Below, in pieces: positions 13,654 to 16,462 of a stretch of 16,462 nucleotides of DNA (its first letter is position 1; the number at the start of each line of letters is the position of its first letter). The notes under the pieces were generated by a model. It had not been told where the DNA came from. It saw only the letters and a list, made by a program, of their open reading frames with translations, and did no database searches. Source of the stretch: an uncultured Clostridia bacterium (GTDB taxonomy: Bacteria; Bacillota; Clostridia; Christensenellales; Borkfalkiaceae); assembly GCA_947630775.1 (NCBI GenBank), contig CANRIY010000025.1, positions 1 to 16,462 of the forward strand. The letters are read 5' to 3'. Both the position numbers and the translations under genes were made by a program.

Positions 13654-13680
13654 GCCTCCCCCCCAAAAAAGGGGGGAGGC
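13654..13680. terminator. Bidirectional terminator between toxin and convergent gene
   Basis: A 10-bp perfect GC-rich stem GCCTCCCCCC/GGGGGGAGGC (13654-13663 with 13671-13680) with a 7-nt A-rich loop. T-rich sequence follows on the plus strand (CTTCTTCTT), and TCATTTT follows on the minus strand. It lies between the convergent toxin and AlkZ-related genes and can serve both. Confidence 0.8.
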
Positions 13681-13705
13681 CTTCTTCTTGCCTCTGCGTG
13701 AATCC

Positions 13706-14395
13706 TTAAACCGTTCTCTTCATACAAATCAAATGTTCTATCTGCGAATGCGGTACGTCGGGAAGGACGCGGGAAAGATGCGCGACGATCTTTTCAAGAG
13801 ATTTTTCAGGCGCTTGCCTGTATGCGGAAGATACCCTTTCATAACCGAACAGGTTTTCGGGCATGCTGTATTTCGCGACGCCCCAGCCGTAGGGCTTTCC
13901 GAATTTGTCCTGCAGATAGACAAAATCGGCGACGCAAAGATAGGTCTGCATCTGCAGGCGGGTGAGGATGGTCTCGGATCCCGTATTGCCGCCCTTGCGA
14001 TAGTTGCAGAGCATTTTCAGATCCTTTGAGAGAAGCTCCCCGTGCTCCGCGACCGTTTCATAGATATATTGATCTTTACGCGGCGCAAGGCCCTCGTCAC
14101 AGCGGGAATCGAAGTCATACCCGTCACGGCGGTAGTTCGCAAAATCGGGGGCCCACTCTGCGCTCACAAACCCCGCCTTGCCGTTGAAAAATTTCCCGTA
14201 CAGACACTTTCCCTTTCTTATCACGGGCCCTTTCCATTCCCACGGCCCGTCGACGCCGTCCGCGAACCACAGCTCAGGCGGACAGCATTCCTCAATGGAA
14301 AAGCCTCTTATGTCATTTGCGAAAAAGGGAAGAAACCCCACCTCTTGCACGAGGCGGACGATGTCCTCCGCGCTTTTGAGCTCGTAAAATCTCAT
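13706..14395 (-). CDS. AlkZ-related protein (possible DNA-repair family)
   Basis: A 229-aa soluble protein, probably one domain, rich in Trp, Tyr and Phe. Recognisable blocks are VRLVQEVGFLPFFANDI, GFSIEECCPPELWF, PWEWKGPV, YGKFFNGKAGFVS, FANYRRDGYDFDSR and LQMQTYLCVADFVY, plus a C-terminal helix pair. These match a widespread Firmicutes family that I recall being annotated as AlkZ-related, that is, distantly linked to HTH-type DNA glycosylases. That link is from memory and the catalytic role is not visible here. I chose ATG 14395 because AGGAGG (14408-14403) lies 7 nt upstream; an in-frame GTG at 14416 would place that site inside the gene. It follows yraN after a hairpin and ends at the bidirectional terminator. 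Confidence 0.6.
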   Translation of the reverse strand: MRFYELKSAEDIVRLVQEVGFLPFFANDIRGFSIEECCPPELWFADGVDGPWEWKGPVIRKGKCLYGKFFNGKAGFVSAEWAPDFANYRRDGYDFDSRCDEGLAPRKDQYIYETVAEHGELLSKDLKMLCNYRKGGNTGSETILTRLQMQTYLCVADFVYLQDKFGKPYGWGVAKYSMPENLFGYERVSSAYRQAPEKSLEKIVAHLSRVLPDVPHSQIEHLICMKRTV

Positions 14396-14420
14396 AAAAT
14401 TTCCTCCTGTAAGCACAAAA

Positions 14421-14438
14421 ATCCGCCCTCGGGCGGAT
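14421..14438 (-). terminator. Intrinsic terminator or attenuator after yraN
   Basis: On the minus strand, ATCCGCC-CGAG-GGCGGAT followed by TTTTTG, beginning 5 nt after the yraN stop. The stem is 7-8 bp with a short loop and a clear T-tract. The next gene starts only 47 nt after yraN, so this hairpin lies in what would be its leader. Confidence 0.7.
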
Positions 14439-14442
14439 CTTT

Positions 14443-14805
14443 TCAGATAAACGCGTTTTCGAAATATTCGATCTCTCCCTCGTAGACCGAGGAGACGTCG
14501 TAGCGGATGGGCACTTCCTCCCGCACCATGGCGCAGTAAAATTTCGCCATCATGCGGTACCGCCGCTGTTTTTCGCGGTCGACCGCCTCGGTCGGGAGCC
14601 CGAACGCGTCGCTCTCCCGCGCCTTGACTTCAACGAGGCAGATATAGCCGTCGGGGCTCTTCGCCACGATGTCCGCTTCCCCGTAAGGCGTCTTGAAATT
14701 GCGTTTCAAGATCTTATATTTGTGTTTTTTTAAGTATTTGCAGGTGAGATCCTCACCTTCCCGTCCCAGAATTTTTTTATGAAGGTCCTGCGGTGAATTC
14801 TGCAT
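14443..14805 (-). CDS. yraN: YraN family (UPF0102) endonuclease-like protein
   Basis: A 120-aa protein of the UPF0102/YraN family, a predicted PD-(D/E)XK nuclease of unclear role, possibly linked to recombination or repair. Features are GREGEDL at residues 14-20, YGEADIVA at 41-48 with the metal-binding Asp45, LVEVKARES at 58-66 with Glu59 and Lys61, and a final K-Q-RR-helix block. All expected catalytic positions are present. The ATG at 14805 has AGGGAGG 7 nt upstream, inside rnhB, so the two genes overlap by 76 nt in different frames. This gene order is common in Firmicutes. A terminator follows immediately. Confidence 0.9.
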   Translation of the reverse strand: MQNSPQDLHKKILGREGEDLTCKYLKKHKYKILKRNFKTPYGEADIVAKSPDGYICLVEVKARESDAFGLPTEAVDREKQRRYRMMAKFYCAMVREEVPIRYDVSSVYEGEIEYFENAFI

Positions 14806-15365
14806 ATTCCAACCTCCCTGATCGCCTGAATGTGCTGCGGCGTGCCGTAGCCCGCGTTGTGCTCGAACCCGTATTCGGGAAATTCCTCGGCATACCTTGC
14901 CATGAGCGCGTCACGGTACACTTTTGCGACGATACTCGCCGCGCCGATGGAATACACGAGGGCGTCCCCTTTGACGACGCTCTTCTGCGGGCAGGTAATG
15001 TCGAGGGTCATGTTGCCGTCCGTCAGCACAAAATCGGGCGGAAGCGAGAGCGCCTCGACGGCGCGCTTCATGCCGAGCCGCGTCGCCTGCAAAATATTGA
15101 TCGCGTCGATCGTGCCCTCATCCACTTCGATCACCGAAAAGGCGCGGGCGGCGTCCTTGATCTGTTCGGAAAGCATCTCCCGTTTTTTGGCGGAGAGCGC
15201 CTTGCTGTCGTCCACGCCCAAAATGCGCTTCTCTTCCTCGAGGGGCAGGATCACGGCGGCGCAGACGACGGGCCCCGCGAGCGGACCGCGTCCCACCTCG
15301 TCGACCCCCGCAACGGCGGCATAACCCCGCGAAAAGTATTCTCTTTCGTAAGTCAATTCGTCCAT
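14730..15365 (-). CDS. rnhB: Ribonuclease HII
   Basis: RNase HII cuts RNA in RNA-DNA hybrids and starts removal of misincorporated ribonucleotides. The 211-aa protein has AGVDEVGRGPLAGPVV (Asp22, Glu23), VDDSKAL, LTDGN (Asp116), VKGD and SIVAKVYRD (Asp152), giving the complete DEDD active site, and ends with the usual RRTF block plus about 18 further residues. That tail is encoded in the stretch shared with yraN. The start lies 3 nt after the rbgA stop with no obvious Shine-Dalgarno sequence, which suggests translational coupling. rbgA-rnhB is a standard Firmicutes pair. Confidence 0.95.
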   Translation of the reverse strand: MDELTYEREYFSRGYAAVAGVDEVGRGPLAGPVVCAAVILPLEEEKRILGVDDSKALSAKKREMLSEQIKDAARAFSVIEVDEGTIDAINILQATRLGMKRAVEALSLPPDFVLTDGNMTLDITCPQKSVVKGDALVYSIGAASIVAKVYRDALMARYAEEFPEYGFEHNAGYGTPQHIQAIREVGICRIHRRTFIKKFWDGKVRISPANT

Positions 15366-15368
15366 AAT

Positions 15369-16220
15369 TCAAATCAAACCCGCGTCTTTGAGGTCGTCGA
15401 CGCGATCGAGCGCCGTTCTTCCGAGCCTGCCCTTGCGGAAATCGTCGAGGACCGTCCGCTCGCCACGCACGTAGTCGGGTTCGCCGCCGCGCAAGAGGAA
15501 ACCCATGCGTTTACAGACAGCTTCGAGCATCTCAAGGGGCGTTCCCCCCTCGATCCCATACCGCTCTTTGAGCCCTGCGGGGAAGCGCTCCGCAAGCTCT
15601 TCGAGAAGGGCAAGGGCGATCTCGTCGATCTCCAAAATGTCGTCGTTGATGCTCCCCACATAGGCGAGCCGCCGCGCCAAAGTTTGGTTTTCGCAGGAAG
15701 GGGGCATCGTCCCGGGGGTGTCCATGAGCTCAAAGGCGCCACATTTGACCCACTGTTTCGCCCGCGTCACGCCCGCTTTGTCCCCCGTCACGGCCTTTCT
15801 CCCGCCCGCCAAGAGGTTGATGAGCGTGCTCTTCCCCGTATTCGGAACGCCCGCGACGAGAAAGCGCAGGGGGCGGACGACCCCCTTTTCGCGGTTGCGG
15901 GAGATCCGCGCGGCGGCGAGTTCTTCCATCGCATGGGTGAGAGGGCGGACGGACCGCTTGTCCCCCGCGTTCACGGCGATCGCGCGCTTCCCGCTCTCCG
16001 TGAGGGCATTCAGATATGCGTCCGCAAGGGCGAGATCCGCCTTGTTGAGAACGTAAAGGACGGGTTTTCCGCATACCATGTCCGTAAGCCTCCTGTTGAA
16101 AGAGGCCGCGGGACAGCGTGCGTCAAGGACGAATACGACCGCGTCGCAAAGCGTTAAATTGTCCGCCATCATGCGCATGGCCTTTGCCATGTGCCCGGGG
16201 TACCATTGGATCACTTTCAT
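15369..16220 (-). CDS. rbgA: Ribosome biogenesis GTPase RbgA (YlqF)
   Basis: A 283-aa circularly permuted GTPase that helps complete the 50S ribosomal subunit. Motif order is G4 NKAD (59-62), a G5-like stretch after it, G1 GVPNTGKS (124-131), a G2 Thr in GVTR (about 151-153), and G3 DTPG (167-170), then the C-terminal helical RNA-binding domain. The family start WYPGHMAKA is present at residues 6-14, so ATG 16220 is right. No purine-rich ribosome binding site precedes it. The sequence before the ATG is repeat R3, which ends about 15 nt upstream. It is first in the rbgA-rnhB-yraN group; no promoter is evident in the last 100 nt. Confidence 0.95.
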   Translation of the reverse strand: MKVIQWYPGHMAKAMRMMADNLTLCDAVVFVLDARCPAASFNRRLTDMVCGKPVLYVLNKADLALADAYLNALTESGKRAIAVNAGDKRSVRPLTHAMEELAAARISRNREKGVVRPLRFLVAGVPNTGKSTLINLLAGGRKAVTGDKAGVTRAKQWVKCGAFELMDTPGTMPPSCENQTLARRLAYVGSINDDILEIDEIALALLEELAERFPAGLKERYGIEGGTPLEMLEAVCKRMGFLLRGGEPDYVRGERTVLDDFRKGRLGRTALDRVDDLKDAGLI

Positions 16221-16231
16221 AATCGATGTTT

Positions 16232-16430
16232 GTTTCGATGAATTTCTTTTTTCGTCTGCACCTTGGGGCGCATGCTCAAAAATAAATTCAACGAGGGGTT
16301 AATTCTTTTGCCCTGTAATGCGATTCGGCCGCCAACGTTCTGTTTTACACGACATTAAGGTTCCCGTAGGGTACCAAATAGGGTGCGCTTAGGCAGGGAG
16401 ACCCTGCCACGCGCAGTAATTTGGAACGAC
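16232..16430 (-). repeat. Structured ~200-nt repeat, copy R3 (inverted), in the rbgA leader
   Basis: Read on the minus strand, this copy aligns end to end with R1 and R2. P1 is GGCAGGG/CCCTGCC (plus-strand 16392-16398 with 16402-16408), P2 GGTACCC/GGGAACC (16359-16365 with 16369-16375), P5 CGTTGAA/TTCATCG (16287-16293 with 16236-16242, one mismatch), with apical GCGCC/GGTGC (16258-16262 with 16267-16271) closing through a G-U pair only in the minus-strand RNA sense. The conserved TTAATGTC block is at 16351-16358. It matches R2 up to P4 and R1 in the apical part. The element runs in the same direction as rbgA. Confidence 0.8.
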
Positions 16431-16462
16431 ACCCCCTCAGTCGCGCAAGGGCGGCGCGACAG
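16431..16462. repeat. Family B repeat, copy B3 (cut by window end)
   Basis: CCCCTCAGTCGCGC, an AAGGGCG loop, then GCGCGA (16441-16446 with 16454-16459) repeats positions 58-84 in the same orientation with one base difference. It directly adjoins the 5' end of R3. The rest of the unit lies beyond the window. Confidence 0.6.

Noticed and set aside
14793..16157. Plus-strand 454-aa ORF antisense to rnhB and rbgA
   Set aside because: Both opposite-strand genes have complete catalytic motifs; this frame shows none.
16078..16302. Plus-strand 74-aa ORF ending in the R3 repeat
   Set aside because: Antisense to rbgA and then R3, with no start signals. Its similarity to the 92-aa ORF comes from the shared repeat.
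16232..16430. R3 as a cis-acting riboswitch of rbgA only
   Set aside because: The same element occurs in tandem behind aspartate kinase, where it is antisense to that gene, so a dedicated leader role does not explain all copies.

Overview
The window reads as chromosome of a GC-rich Firmicute, most likely an uncultured Clostridia-type organism (inference). The reasons are the Firmicutes-style neighbourhoods rbgA-rnhB-yraN and comEC-holA, a CdaA-type diadenylate cyclase, a clostridial-type DUF1015 protein, strong AGGAGG-like ribosome binding sites and sigma-A type promoters. Species cannot be fixed from the sequence. Most genes lie on the minus strand; a 6.3-kb plus-strand block sits in the middle.

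Layout. Positions 1-597 hold no convincing gene. They contain a palindromic GC-rich repeat (family B, 1-95), a hairpin-dense stretch (96-195), and two tandem ~200-nt copies (R1, R2) of a second repeat whose stems change sequence but keep their pairing. From 4036 leftwards runs an operon: promoter, cdaA (c-di-AMP synthase), a 35-codon membrane ORF resembling only the N-terminal anchor of CdaR/YbbR, a DUF1015 gene and aspartate kinase. All are joined by 4- or 8-nt overlaps. Upstream, also on the minus strand, lie comEC (competence channel with a degenerate C-terminal domain) and holA (DNA polymerase III delta). holA has an apparent private promoter inside the comEC 3' end that predicts a leaderless mRNA.

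The plus-strand block (7250-13623) starts divergently from comEC. It holds one very large DUF4011/SF1/PD-(D/E)XK/DUF3320 helicase-like protein (1841 aa) whose two accessory enzymatic domains seem to have lost catalytic residues, then a degenerate family B repeat, then a Phd/YefM-RelE/ParE toxin-antitoxin pair with a consensus promoter. A bidirectional terminator separates it from a convergent minus-strand gene (AlkZ-related type), followed upstream by yraN, rnhB and rbgA (ylqF). A third, inverted R copy (R3) ends about 15 nt before the rbgA start codon, and a truncated family B copy closes the window.

The most unusual signal is the R element: three ~200-nt copies with conserved unpaired blocks and compensatory stem changes, as expected of a mobile or multicopy structured RNA/DNA element. 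Next in interest are the CdaR-anchor microprotein, the helicase with degenerate accessory domains, and the leaderless holA promoter. No tRNA, rRNA, CRISPR array or transposase was seen.
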